A DNA stretch of 41,739 nt from Gammaproteobacteria bacterium (lineage in GTDB: Bacteria; Pseudomonadota; Gammaproteobacteria; Steroidobacterales; Foliamicaceae). This document shows, piece after piece, positions 23,505 through 31,215 of this stretch. Each line of letters begins with the position of its first letter. Position 1 is the first letter of the stretch. The stretch spans positions 698-42,436 of the forward strand of contig JAPPHC010000069.1 in NCBI GenBank assembly GCA_028821145.1, read 5' to 3'. The translations under genes and the position numbers were made by a program. The notes below the pieces were generated by a model. The model saw nothing but the letters and a program-made list of their open reading frames with translations, was not told the origin of the DNA and did not search any database.

Positions 23505-24883
23505 GCGCCGTCTGGCACCACCTGCCGGCCAGCCAGAGACATCGGGCCTTTCGCAAGCTCGTTTCGGTGCTCAGCCCCGGCGGCAGGATGATGATCAGCC
23601 TTCGCCAGGGCCCGCCCGCGCCGGGTCGGCCCATGAGCCCCGCCACCTCTGCGGAAATAGAAGGACTGGCGCGACGACACGGACTGCAGGTGATCCGTGC
23701 GACGAAAAGCAATGACGCGAGCGAGCGACAGGAAGTCTCATGGGAGGCCGTTTGGCTGCAGTTGCCGGACGACGGTACGGGCGCATTGCCGCTGCTTCGG
23801 CACGTTGTGTTCAATGATCAGAAGTCTTCAACCTACAAACTGGCCCTGTTGCGGGCGCTGTTGCGAATCGCCGACGGCGCCGCGGGCTTCGCGCGTCCCG
23901 GAGCGAACGATGATCATGTGGAATTGCCCCTCGGATTGGTGGCGCTCTACTGGATCCGATCCTTCCAGCCGCTGATCAAGGCGGACCTTCCGCAACAGCC
24001 TCGCGGCAATCAGCACCTGGGCTTCGTAAAGGCAGGTTTTCGAGGACTGATGGACCGATCGCCATTCGATCTGCGCGTTGGCCAGCGCTTCAGCGAAAAG
24101 GACGCCGAAAATCTGATTCGGGCTATTCGCGAGGCGGCGAACTGTATTCGACGTATGCCGGCCAACTACATCACATACCCTGGAAGCGAAAAGCCCGTTT
24201 TTCCTTGCACTCGCGGCGGTCCCGTGCGCTTGAAGAATTCTGTCAGCATTGACGAGGCTTTTCTGTGGTCCTTAGGTTCCTTTTCGGTGCCGCGCAATCT
24301 CTGGCAGGCAATGGGGCGTTATGCCGCCTGGCTGGAGCCTGCGGTATTGAACGAATGGATACGGATGATGCGGAGTTATGAACAGAAAACCACGGATGGT
24401 AAGCGTTCCTGGGACGAGCACTGGAAGGCTCTCGAGTGGCTTGCGCCCGAGCACGACACCGATATTGCCCGAAGGCGCGCGGAGACTCTGCGGGCTGATG
24501 GATTTCTCTATTGCGTGTGGACCGGAAAGCGGCTGACGAAAGTGTATGAGATTGATCATTGCTTCCCCTTTGCCGCCTGGCCGTGCAATGACCTGTGGAA
24601 TCTGCTGCCCAGCGACCGCCGCGCCAACCAGAACAAGTCCGATCGACTGCCAAGTCCTGATGCACTGGACAGCGCAAAGCCGCGTCTTCTGGACTGGTGG
24701 CATTCCGCATATCAGCAAGACATCCGGCTGAAGGCGACATTCGAGGACGAGGCGCGCAGCGCCCTGCCTGCAACTGGGCTCGGCGAGAGTGGCTTCACAC
24801 TCGAGTCCGTATTCGATGGCCTGATGTTCCAGCAACTGGTGCTGAAACGGGACCAGCAACTTCGCGAATGGCAGCCGGCTTAG
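23486..24883 (+). CDS. Methyltransferase-HNH fusion, C-terminal part with HNH nuclease-like domain
   Basis: Reading from 23486 gives the rest of the methyltransferase (FDLVWVSAVWHHLP, SVLSPGGRMMISLRQGP), a middle domain starting FNDQKSSTYKLALLRALLRI (about 23810), and a C-terminal HNH-like module at about 24509-24646 with CVWTGKRL, EIDHCFPF, WNLLPSD and NQNKSDRLP. The last three supply the His, Asn and Asn/Lys positions of HNH nucleases. GTG 23567 is the first plausible start if the piece is translated alone. Joined with 23094-23485 it would form a protein of about 595 residues. Function is unknown; a nucleic-acid defence or modification role is inference. Confidence 0.7.
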   Translation, partial: FDLVWVSAVWHHLPASQRHRAFRKLVSVLSPGGRMMISLRQGPPAPGRPMSPATSAEIEGLARRHGLQVIRATKSNDASERQEVSWEAVWLQLPDDGTGALPLLRHVVFNDQKSSTYKLALLRALLRIADGAAGFARPGANDDHVELPLGLVALYWIRSFQPLIKADLPQQPRGNQHLGFVKAGFRGLMDRSPFDLRVGQRFSEKDAENLIRAIREAANCIRRMPANYITYPGSEKPVFPCTRGGPVRLKNSVSIDEAFLWSLGSFSVPRNLWQAMGRYAAWLEPAVLNEWIRMMRSYEQKTTDGKRSWDEHWKALEWLAPEHDTDIARRRAETLRADGFLYCVWTGKRLTKVYEIDHCFPFAAWPCNDLWNLLPSDRRANQNKSDRLPSPDALDSAKPRLLDWWHSAYQQDIRLKATFEDEARSALPATGLGESGFTLESVFDGLMFQQLVLKRDQQLREWQPA

Positions 24884-24898
24884 CCCGCTTTTGGAGTG

Positions 24899-25648
24899 CT
24901 AAAGAAGGCCGGGGATCAGGGCGGCGCGGGTTTTCGGGAAATCGGGGAAGTTGGTGCGGTACCAGGAGCGGCGCCAAAGTGCCCGGGGGACGAGGTTGGC
25001 GATGCTCCAAAGGGCGAAGGCGAGGGCGGGGAGGCACCAGGTCAGGAGGGCGAAGCCGAGCCATTCGATGATTTCGCCGAGAAGGTTCGGGCAGCAGCTC
25101 AAGTTGAACGCGCCGCCTTCGGGCATGACGCGTTGGTGCCCGCTGCGCCGTCGAAGGGCGAGCAGGCGGTAGTCCGACCACAGGTTGAGCCAGGCGCCGC
25201 CGATCATCAGGGCCGCGCCCGCCAGGAATCTCGGATCGGATAGCCATGCGTCACCGAGTTGCGGAGCGAACGCCAGGTAGGACCCGAGCAGGGCACCATT
25301 GATTACGTTGAAGGCGCCTCCGCTCATCCACATCCCGGACGGTATCGTGGCGCCCGGCTTGAGCACGACGAGAGGCCAGACCAGGGTCCGGTGGCCGTAA
25401 TGGGCCAGCCACAGCGCAACTGCGATGTTCCCGACGAGGTGAAGATTGCCGCTAGCGAAGTAAACCGCAGGGAACGTCACGAGCGCAGGCAGCTCCATCC
25501 AGAACCAGCCCCAGCGGGCGTCGATGTGTCTGCCCCAACCGTCCCCACCGATCCGGCCCGTAATGTCGCGGACCTTGAAGCTCATTGCGAACGCGAGAAC
25601 GGCAAGCGCCGCCCAGATCGCGGATAACAGGGTCAAGGGTGCGATCAA
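24899..25648 (-). CDS. Steroid 5-alpha reductase-like membrane protein
   Basis: The 249-residue protein has about six hydrophobic helices and the C-terminal pattern of 3-oxo-5-alpha-steroid 4-dehydrogenases: GAALMIGGAWLNLWSDYRLLALRRR, MPEGGAFNLSCCPNLLGEIIEW (E and H/N-like motif) and NFPDFPKTRAALIPGLL at the end. The natural bacterial substrate is unknown. The start is TTG 25648, overlapping the stop of the PA0069-type gene as TTGA; the frame continues upstream to 25996 only as read-in. It converges with the methyltransferase-HNH gene, 15 bases apart. Confidence 0.82.
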   Translation of the reverse strand: MIAPLTLLSAIWAALAVLAFAMSFKVRDITGRIGGDGWGRHIDARWGWFWMELPALVTFPAVYFASGNLHLVGNIAVALWLAHYGHRTLVWPLVVLKPGATIPSGMWMSGGAFNVINGALLGSYLAFAPQLGDAWLSDPRFLAGAALMIGGAWLNLWSDYRLLALRRRSGHQRVMPEGGAFNLSCCPNLLGEIIEWLGFALLTWCLPALAFALWSIANLVPRALWRRSWYRTNFPDFPKTRAALIPGLL

Positions 25649-26775
25649 GACAGAAGTGAGAGTTGCTCCTCCGGCACCGTGCTCCGTCCCGACCGGCGGG
25701 GAGGCTTTGGAGGTGCGGCGGGCGGGCGGAAGAGCGTGGTCTTGAGGGACGGGCGCGTGCCGCGGTTCAGGCCGTGGCGGCGGCAGGCACGGTCGAAGCG
25801 TTGCCGGAGCAGGTCGGCGCATTGGCCCTGGCCGCGCATGCGCCGGCCGAAGGACGAGTCGTTTTCCCTGCCGCCGCGGATCTGGCGGACGCGGCTCATG
25901 ACGTGTTCGGCGCGCAGCGGGTACTGCTCGGCCAGCCAGTCCTTGAACAGCGGGCGGACTTCGTTGGGCAGGCGCAGCACCGCGTAGCCGGCCCACAGCG
26001 CGCCGGCCTCGGCGGAGGCCTTGAGAACGGCTTCGAGTTCGTGGTCGTTGAGCGCGGGGATGACGGGAGCGAACATGACTCCTGTGGGCACGCCGGCCTC
26101 GGTGAGGCGTTCGACGGTTGTCAGCCGGCGCCGGGGCGATGAAGTGCGCGGTTCCATTCGGCGCTTGAGTTCGTCATCCAGCGTTGTGATGCTCAGCGCG
26201 ACCTGGGTAAGGCCCAGCCGCGCCAGTTCGCCCAGCAGGTCCAGATCGCGTTCCACCAGCGCGGACTTCGTGACGATCGTTACCGGGTGGCGGGTTTCGA
26301 GCATGATCTCGAGCAGCGAGCGCGTGCTGCGCAACTGCTTCTCGAACGGCTGGTAGCCGTCGGTGTTTATGCCCAGGGCGATCGGCGAGCATTGATATCC
26401 GGGTTTGGCCAGTTCCTTCCTGAGCAACTCCGCGGCATTGGGCTTGTGGACGATCTTGGTCTCGAAGTCGAGGCCGGGCGAGAAGTCGAGATAAGCGTGC
26501 GCCGGGCGCGCGAAGCAGTAGATGCAGCCGTGCTCGCAGCCCTTGTAGGGGTTGATGGACTGTTCGAAGCCGACATCGGGCGACTTGTTGCGGCTGATGA
26601 TGGTCTTGCTGAGTTCGGGGATCAGTTCGGTGTCGGGATGCGGCGCCATCTCGGCCACGCCCGGATCCGGCTCGTAGGTCTGCCGTTCGAAGCGGCCGGG
26701 CAGATTGCCGCGGGCGCCCCGGCCGCGAATGTTGTGGCCGTGTTCGGGGAGGTTGTCGCGGATGCGCGTGGTCAT
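25645..26775 (-). CDS. PA0069-family radical SAM protein
   Basis: The 376-residue protein has the family start RGRGARGNLPGRFE, the radical SAM motif CEHGCIYC (C80, C84, C87) and relatedness to spore photoproduct lyase in ARPAHAYLDFSPGLDFE, SALVERDLDLL and GVMFAPVIPALND. Substrate and reaction are unknown; members are widespread in proteobacteria. A TATATT -10 stands 6 bases before the ATG (26775), predicting a leaderless mRNA. Its stop overlaps the TTG start of the steroid-reductase-like gene, so the two are coupled. Confidence 0.9.
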   Translation of the reverse strand: MTTRIRDNLPEHGHNIRGRGARGNLPGRFERQTYEPDPGVAEMAPHPDTELIPELSKTIISRNKSPDVGFEQSINPYKGCEHGCIYCFARPAHAYLDFSPGLDFETKIVHKPNAAELLRKELAKPGYQCSPIALGINTDGYQPFEKQLRSTRSLLEIMLETRHPVTIVTKSALVERDLDLLGELARLGLTQVALSITTLDDELKRRMEPRTSSPRRRLTTVERLTEAGVPTGVMFAPVIPALNDHELEAVLKASAEAGALWAGYAVLRLPNEVRPLFKDWLAEQYPLRAEHVMSRVRQIRGGRENDSSFGRRMRGQGQCADLLRQRFDRACRRHGLNRGTRPSLKTTLFRPPAAPPKPPRRSGRSTVPEEQLSLLS

Positions 26776-26781
26776 TCGGGG

Positions 26782-26818
26782 AATATAACGCGGGTGGCGG
26801 GGCGGACGCGGCTATACT
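26782..26818. promoter_or_regulatory. Divergent promoters with both -10 boxes close to start codons
   Basis: On the minus strand, TATATT (26787-26782) ends 6 bases before the ATG of the radical SAM gene. On the plus strand, TATACT (26813-26818) ends 9 bases before the ATG of the HlyD-family gene. Neither gene has a Shine-Dalgarno. The whole divergent gap is only 52 bases, so the -35 regions must overlap or lie between the two. Confidence 0.55.
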
Positions 26819-26827
26819 CACGCAGCC

Positions 26828-27976
26828 ATGCGCCCGGCCGTCAAGTACAGCATCTGGATCGCGATTGCCGCGGTCGTGATCGTGGGCGCCGTCAGCCTGT
26901 TTTCGGGCGGCGAGGACGGCGTCGAAGTGCGGGTGGCCGAGGTGACGACCGGGGAGATTCGCAAGACGGTGCTCAACACCCGCGCGGGCACCGTGGACGC
27001 CTGCCGGCGGGCGCAGATGTCGCCGGCTTCGGCGGGACAGATTGCAAGCCTTCCCGTAGCGGAAGGCGATGCCGTAACCGAAGGCCAGGTGCTGCTGGAG
27101 ATCTGGAACGAGGACCTGCGCTCGGAAATCGAACTCTCGCAGCGCAACCTCGTTGCCGAGCGCTCGCGGGCGGGGGAGAGCTGCACGCGCGCCGATCTGG
27201 CGGCGCGCGAGGCGGTGCGCCTGGCCAAGCTGAATGACGACAACCTGGTCTCCGAGGAGGAGTTGGAAAGGGCCCAGGCCGAAGCGGAAGCGCGGGCCGC
27301 CTCCTGCAAGGCGGCCAATGATTCCGCAAGCGCCGCCGAGGCGCGCGTGGAAGTCAATCGCGCTCGCCTGGAACGCACCATTCTTCGCTCTCCCTTCGAC
27401 GGCGTGATCGCCGAAATCAACGGCGAACTGGGCGAGTTCGTGACGCCTTCGCCCATGGGCGTTGCGACGCTGCCCACGGTGGACGTCATCGACAACAACT
27501 GCCTGTATATCACCGCCCCGATCGACGAGGTCGATGCGCCGCTGGTCCAGGCGGGACAGGAAGCGAGAATCCTGCTCGACGCATTCCCGGACCAGTTCTT
27601 TCCCGGCTTCGTGCGGCGCGTTGCGCCTTACGTGCTGGACCTGGAGAAGCAGGCGCGCACCGTCGAGATCGAGGCCGAGATCAACAACCCGCAGCGCTAC
27701 GGGCTCATGCCGGGCTACAGCGCCGACGTGGAAGTGATCGTGGACGTGCGCGACGAGGCCCTTCGCGTGCCGACGGAGGCGGTCATCGAGGACGAACGGA
27801 TCATGGTGCTGAATACGGAAACGGGGCTTCTCGAGGAACGCATGGTCGAAATCGGCCTGGGCAACTGGGAATTCACCGAGATCACCGAAGGGGCCAGGAA
27901 CGGTGAACTGGTGGTCCTGAGCCTGGACCGGGCGGGCGTCGAGCCGGGCGCGCCGGCAGTGCGCGCAGCGGAATAG
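26828..27976 (+). CDS. Efflux periplasmic adaptor (HlyD/MacA family)
   Basis: The 382-residue protein has one N-terminal membrane helix (VKYSIWIAIAAVVIVGAVSLF), a split biotinyl-lipoyl domain (AGQIASLPVAEGDAVTEGQVL and ILRSPFDGVIAEINGELGEFV), an alpha-helical hairpin between them (about 85-180) and a beta-barrel region. It would link the ABC permeases downstream to an outer-membrane channel, as MacA does with MacB and TolC. Two Cys sit in the hairpin (SCTRAD, SCKAAN), an unusual feature. The ATG start is nearly leaderless. The ATPase gene follows after 34 bases. Confidence 0.88.
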   Translation: MRPAVKYSIWIAIAAVVIVGAVSLFSGGEDGVEVRVAEVTTGEIRKTVLNTRAGTVDACRRAQMSPASAGQIASLPVAEGDAVTEGQVLLEIWNEDLRSEIELSQRNLVAERSRAGESCTRADLAAREAVRLAKLNDDNLVSEEELERAQAEAEARAASCKAANDSASAAEARVEVNRARLERTILRSPFDGVIAEINGELGEFVTPSPMGVATLPTVDVIDNNCLYITAPIDEVDAPLVQAGQEARILLDAFPDQFFPGFVRRVAPYVLDLEKQARTVEIEAEINNPQRYGLMPGYSADVEVIVDVRDEALRVPTEAVIEDERIMVLNTETGLLEERMVEIGLGNWEFTEITEGARNGELVVLSLDRAGVEPGAPAVRAAE

Positions 27977-28010
27977 ACCGCGGCCGATTCCGGCCTGAGG
28001 GTATTGCCCG

Positions 28011-28685
28011 GTGTTGGCCCTCACCAGCGTTTTCCGCGACTACCCGGTCGGCGAGCAGGTGGTGCATGCCTTGCGCAACATCACGCTGGAAGTCGAGGCG
28101 GGAGAATATCTCTCGATCATGGGACCGTCCGGGTCGGGCAAGTCCACGCTGCTGAACATCATCGGCCTGCTGGACTCGCCGGACGGCGGCAGCTACCGCC
28201 TGCTCGGCGAAGACACCGCGAAGATGTCCGACGACAAGCTGGCGCGCACCCGGCGCGAGGTGATCGGATTCGTTTTCCAGTTCTTTCACCTGGTCCCGCG
28301 CCTGACCGCCTTCGAGAACGTCGAACTGCCGCTGACGCTGGCCGGCTGGCGCCGCCGTAAGCGCCGCGAGAAAGTCAGGCGCGCGCTCGAGCGCGTCGAA
28401 CTGGCCGACCGCATGGAGCACCGTCCGAATCAGCTCTCGGGCGGTCAGCTACAGCGCGCCGCCATCGCGCGCTCCATCGTCATGTCGCCCAAGCTGCTGC
28501 TGGCCGATGAGCCCACCGGCAACCTCGATTCGCGTTCAAGCATGGAAATCATCCGGCTTCTGGAGTCGCTGAACGAAGACGGGCTCACGCTGGTTGTCGT
28601 GACCCACGACCCGGACCTCGGCCGCCGCGCGCGGCGGCGCTTGACCATGCTGGACGGTCGTATCGGCGGCGACGAACGCCTCTGA
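28011..28685 (+). CDS. ABC transporter ATP-binding protein (MacB/LolD type)
   Basis: The 224-residue ATPase has Walker A GPSGSGKS, Q-loop FVFQFFHLVPRLTAFENV, signature LSGGQLQRAAIARSI, Walker B LLLADEPTGNLDSRSS and switch His VVTHDPDLG. These match the MacB/LolD subfamily, which powers substrate extrusion rather than import. The start is GTG 28011 with GAGGG about 10 bases upstream. It belongs with the adaptor upstream and the two permeases at 30004-32417, from which it is separated by 1.3 kb holding two other genes. Confidence 0.93.
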   Translation: MLALTSVFRDYPVGEQVVHALRNITLEVEAGEYLSIMGPSGSGKSTLLNIIGLLDSPDGGSYRLLGEDTAKMSDDKLARTRREVIGFVFQFFHLVPRLTAFENVELPLTLAGWRRRKRREKVRRALERVELADRMEHRPNQLSGGQLQRAAIARSIVMSPKLLLADEPTGNLDSRSSMEIIRLLESLNEDGLTLVVVTHDPDLGRRARRRLTMLDGRIGGDERL

Positions 28686-28737
28686 TTTCGCGTGATAAGG
28701 TTGGGAAGCTTGTTTAGCCAACATGGGAGGAATGGAA

Positions 28738-29073
28738 ATGGCGACACGTGCTGTTTACGGGCTTGCGATCCTTGCTGCTGTCATAGAGGGCCTTGCCCCA
28801 GGCGCGGTCCCCGGCGGCCTTCTCCCGCTGGCCATGGTCGTGCTCGGAGTGGCTTACGCCGCAATGAACATTGATGCTGCAAATCCGCAGGCGTTTCTGA
28901 CCACCGCGCTGGTGGTCGCCGCGGCCGGTGGAGCGGACGTGCTTTCAAACGTCCAGGCAGTCGGCGGATATCTCGACGCCATCGTCGATCAGGTTGCGGT
29001 CGTCTACCTGTCAGGCGGCGCGGGCGTGCTGGGCGTGCGTGCCTGGAACCTGATATCCAAGGGAAGCCTGTAA
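28738..29073 (+). CDS. Hypothetical small membrane protein
   Basis: No family is recognised with confidence. The 111-residue product has three or four hydrophobic helices (VYGLAILAAVIEGLAPG, LLPLAMVVLGVAYAAM, FLTTALVVAAAG and VAVVYLSGGAGVLGVRAWNL) with small loops and few charges, like many short inner-membrane proteins. ATG 28738 is chosen because GGGAGG ends 7 bases upstream; ATGs at 28723 and 28732 are too close to that site. It lies on the plus strand between the ABC ATPase and permease genes, but its own strong ribosome site and a spacing of 52 bases leave open whether it belongs to the exporter. Confidence 0.7.
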   Translation: MATRAVYGLAILAAVIEGLAPGAVPGGLLPLAMVVLGVAYAAMNIDAANPQAFLTTALVVAAAGGADVLSNVQAVGGYLDAIVDQVAVVYLSGGAGVLGVRAWNLISKGSL

Positions 29074-29086
29074 CACGATAATTCGG

Positions 29087-29125
29087 GCGCCCATGTCGCC
29101 GGGACACCCTCGGCGGCATGGGCGC
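29087..29125. terminator. Strong hairpin between convergent genes
   Basis: GCGCCCATG (29087-29095) pairs with CATGGGCGC (29117-29125), and inside it CGCCG pairs with CGGCG, leaving a 9-base loop. It lies between the convergent small-membrane-protein and yhhQ genes, where a bidirectional terminator is expected. No T tract follows on either strand, so it may instead be a Rho-dependent stop or an RNA-stability hairpin. Confidence 0.5.
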
Positions 29126-29157
29126 GCGCCATCGAGTCTTCGGAATAGACCGGGCGG

Positions 29158-29907
29158 TTAACGCTCGGCCGCTGCGCGCGCGAGCCCGGTCCGCTTCCAG
29201 GTCCGGGCCCAGTAGATGAACGGCGTGTCGATCACGGCAATCAGGAACTTGAATACGTATTTGGCCGCGGCCAGTTGCAGCGCGGTCACGAGATCGACGA
29301 TCCCCCACCAAACGACCAGGCCGTAGATTAGCGTGTCGACGACCTGGGACAGGAGCGTGGAACCGGTGTTGCGCAGCCACAGATGCTTCACGCCGGTCGC
29401 CTCGCGAATCCGGTGAAACACCCACACGTCAAAGCTCTGGCTCAATAGGTAGGCCAGCAGCGATCCGAACACAAAACGGGGCGTGTAGTCGAACAGCGCC
29501 GCCATGGCCTCATGCATTCGCAAGGCGTACGCGGCCGTGTCCGGGTCGGATGTGGGCGCATAAAAAAGGCCCACCCGGCTGATCACCACCACCATCACGC
29601 TGACGGCAAACCCCAGCAGGACCGCCCGCTGCGCCTCCCGCCGGCCGAACTTCTCGCTTAAGAGGTCGGTGGCGAAAAAGATGCTGGAGTACAGAATGAC
29701 CGCCATGCTGGTCTCAAGGCCCATGACGGTCGTGAGTTTCGGGCCCTGGATATTGGCCATGACGAGGCTTAGGACGATGGCTCCGTAGAGGCCGTAGCGC
29801 CCGAAGAACCGGTACAGCAGGATCGCGAAACCGAGGTCCAGCATGACTGTGAGGAACCACAGCCACGCCTGGTGCTCCTGCAGGAGTTGTTCGAATCCGG
29901 CAAACAT
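29158..29907 (-). CDS. yhhQ: Queuosine precursor transporter, YhhQ/VUT family
   Basis: The 249-residue membrane protein imports queuine/preQ0/preQ1-type precursors used for modifying tRNA. It has six hydrophobic segments and family motifs LSLVMANIQGPKLT, FFATDLLSEKFGRREAQ, SQSFDVWVFHRIREATG, KHLWLRNTGSTLLSQVVDT and KYVFKFLIAVIDTPFIYW. The start is ATG 29907 with a GGGG-rich region just upstream; TACAGT near 29940 is a possible -10. It sits on the opposite strand inside the MacAB-like gene cluster, which suggests an insertion or rearrangement. Confidence 0.9.
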   Translation of the reverse strand: MFAGFEQLLQEHQAWLWFLTVMLDLGFAILLYRFFGRYGLYGAIVLSLVMANIQGPKLTTVMGLETSMAVILYSSIFFATDLLSEKFGRREAQRAVLLGFAVSVMVVVISRVGLFYAPTSDPDTAAYALRMHEAMAALFDYTPRFVFGSLLAYLLSQSFDVWVFHRIREATGVKHLWLRNTGSTLLSQVVDTLIYGLVVWWGIVDLVTALQLAAAKYVFKFLIAVIDTPFIYWARTWKRTGLARAAAER

Positions 29908-30003
29908 CGTGGGGCCCCGGCCAATCGGAAGCCGCTACTGTAACCGTTCGGCGTCCTCAATCGACATGAGGCACAATTCATCTGCCCACGAAGACCCAGG
30001 CAG

Positions 30004-31215
30004 ATGAAAACCAACGACCTGCTGTTGATGGCGACGCGTTCGATGTTCCGGCATCGGCTGCGCGCCGCCATGATGATGCTCGCCACGTCCATCGGGATCG
30101 TGTCGGTGTTGCTGCTGACCGCGCTGGGCGAAGCGGGCCGCCTGTTCGTTACCGGCGAATTCCGGATCCTGGGGACCGAGCTCATCATCGTGCAGCCGGG
30201 CAATCCGGGCGAATCCGGATCCAATCCGTTCGGTTTTTCCGGCGAAGCCCCCCGGGATCTGACCTATCGCGACGCTGAAGTGGTGATGCGCGTGCCGGGC
30301 GTGATGAAAGCGGCGCCGATGATGATGGGCAGCCTGCCCGCCTCGCGCGGCGGGAAGGAACGGGAAACGTTCGTGATGGGCACCACCCGGGACTACTTCC
30401 ACATCCGGGGGCTCGACCTGAGCGCCGGAACTTTCTTTCCGCGCATGGACATGGACCGCATTTCCCCGGTGTGCGTGGCTGGCGAGTTGCTGGTCAAGGA
30501 ACTCTACGGCTCCGAACCCGCGCTGGGCACCTGGCTGCGGCTCGGAGACTCCCGCTGCCGGATCGTGGGGCTGCTGGCCGATACCGGCCAGAGCATCGGG
30601 ATCAACGTGGGCGAGATCGTGGTGGTTCCGGTGGCTTTCGCGGCAACCACGTTCAATACCGAAGCGCTGACCAACATCATGGTCCAGGCCCGCGACCGCG
30701 AGTCCGTGCCCGGAGTCATCAGCCGGCTAACCGAACGCCTGAAGGAGCAGCACTACGGCAAGCAGGACTTCATTACGATTACCCAGGACGCGGTCCTGTC
30801 GGTATTCGACGGCATCTTCAACGCGATCACGGCCGCGCTCGGCGGGATCGCCGGGATCAGCCTGATCGTGGCCGGGGTCCTGATCATGAACGTGATGCTG
30901 GTGGCGGTCAGCCAGCGGACTTCGGAGATCGGCCTCTACATGGCCATAGGGGCGGCCCGCCGCCAGATCATGCGGCTGTTCATCGGCGAGGCCGCGCTTC
31001 TGGCGGCAATCGGGACCGTGTGCGGGCTGGGACTGGGTTACCTGCTGATCTGGTTTGCGCAGCAACTGTTCCCGGCCATTGAAATCCGGCCGCCCTGGTG
31101 GGCCGTGCTGGCGGCGGTTGTTACCGCAGTGGGCAGCGGCCTGGTATTCGGGGCGCTGCCGGCGCGCAAGGCCGCGCGCCTGGATCCGGTACAGGCCTTG
31201 AGAGGGCGTATCTGA
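30004..31215 (+). CDS. ABC exporter permease, MacB/FtsX type (first copy)
   Basis: The 403-residue protein has the MacB layout: one N-terminal helix (RLRAAMMMLATSIGIVSVLL), a large periplasmic domain (about 45-270) and three C-terminal helices, with LDPVQALRGRI at the end. The family uses ATP to drive a periplasmic substrate out through an adaptor and outer-membrane channel. A possible CACAAT -10 lies at about 29970. Its stop overlaps the next permease start as TGATG, so they are coupled. It has no fused ATPase; the ATPase is the separate gene at 28011. Confidence 0.9.
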   Translation: MKTNDLLLMATRSMFRHRLRAAMMMLATSIGIVSVLLLTALGEAGRLFVTGEFRILGTELIIVQPGNPGESGSNPFGFSGEAPRDLTYRDAEVVMRVPGVMKAAPMMMGSLPASRGGKERETFVMGTTRDYFHIRGLDLSAGTFFPRMDMDRISPVCVAGELLVKELYGSEPALGTWLRLGDSRCRIVGLLADTGQSIGINVGEIVVVPVAFAATTFNTEALTNIMVQARDRESVPGVISRLTERLKEQHYGKQDFITITQDAVLSVFDGIFNAITAALGGIAGISLIVAGVLIMNVMLVAVSQRTSEIGLYMAIGAARRQIMRLFIGEAALLAAIGTVCGLGLGYLLIWFAQQLFPAIEIRPPWWAVLAAVVTAVGSGLVFGALPARKAARLDPVQALRGRI

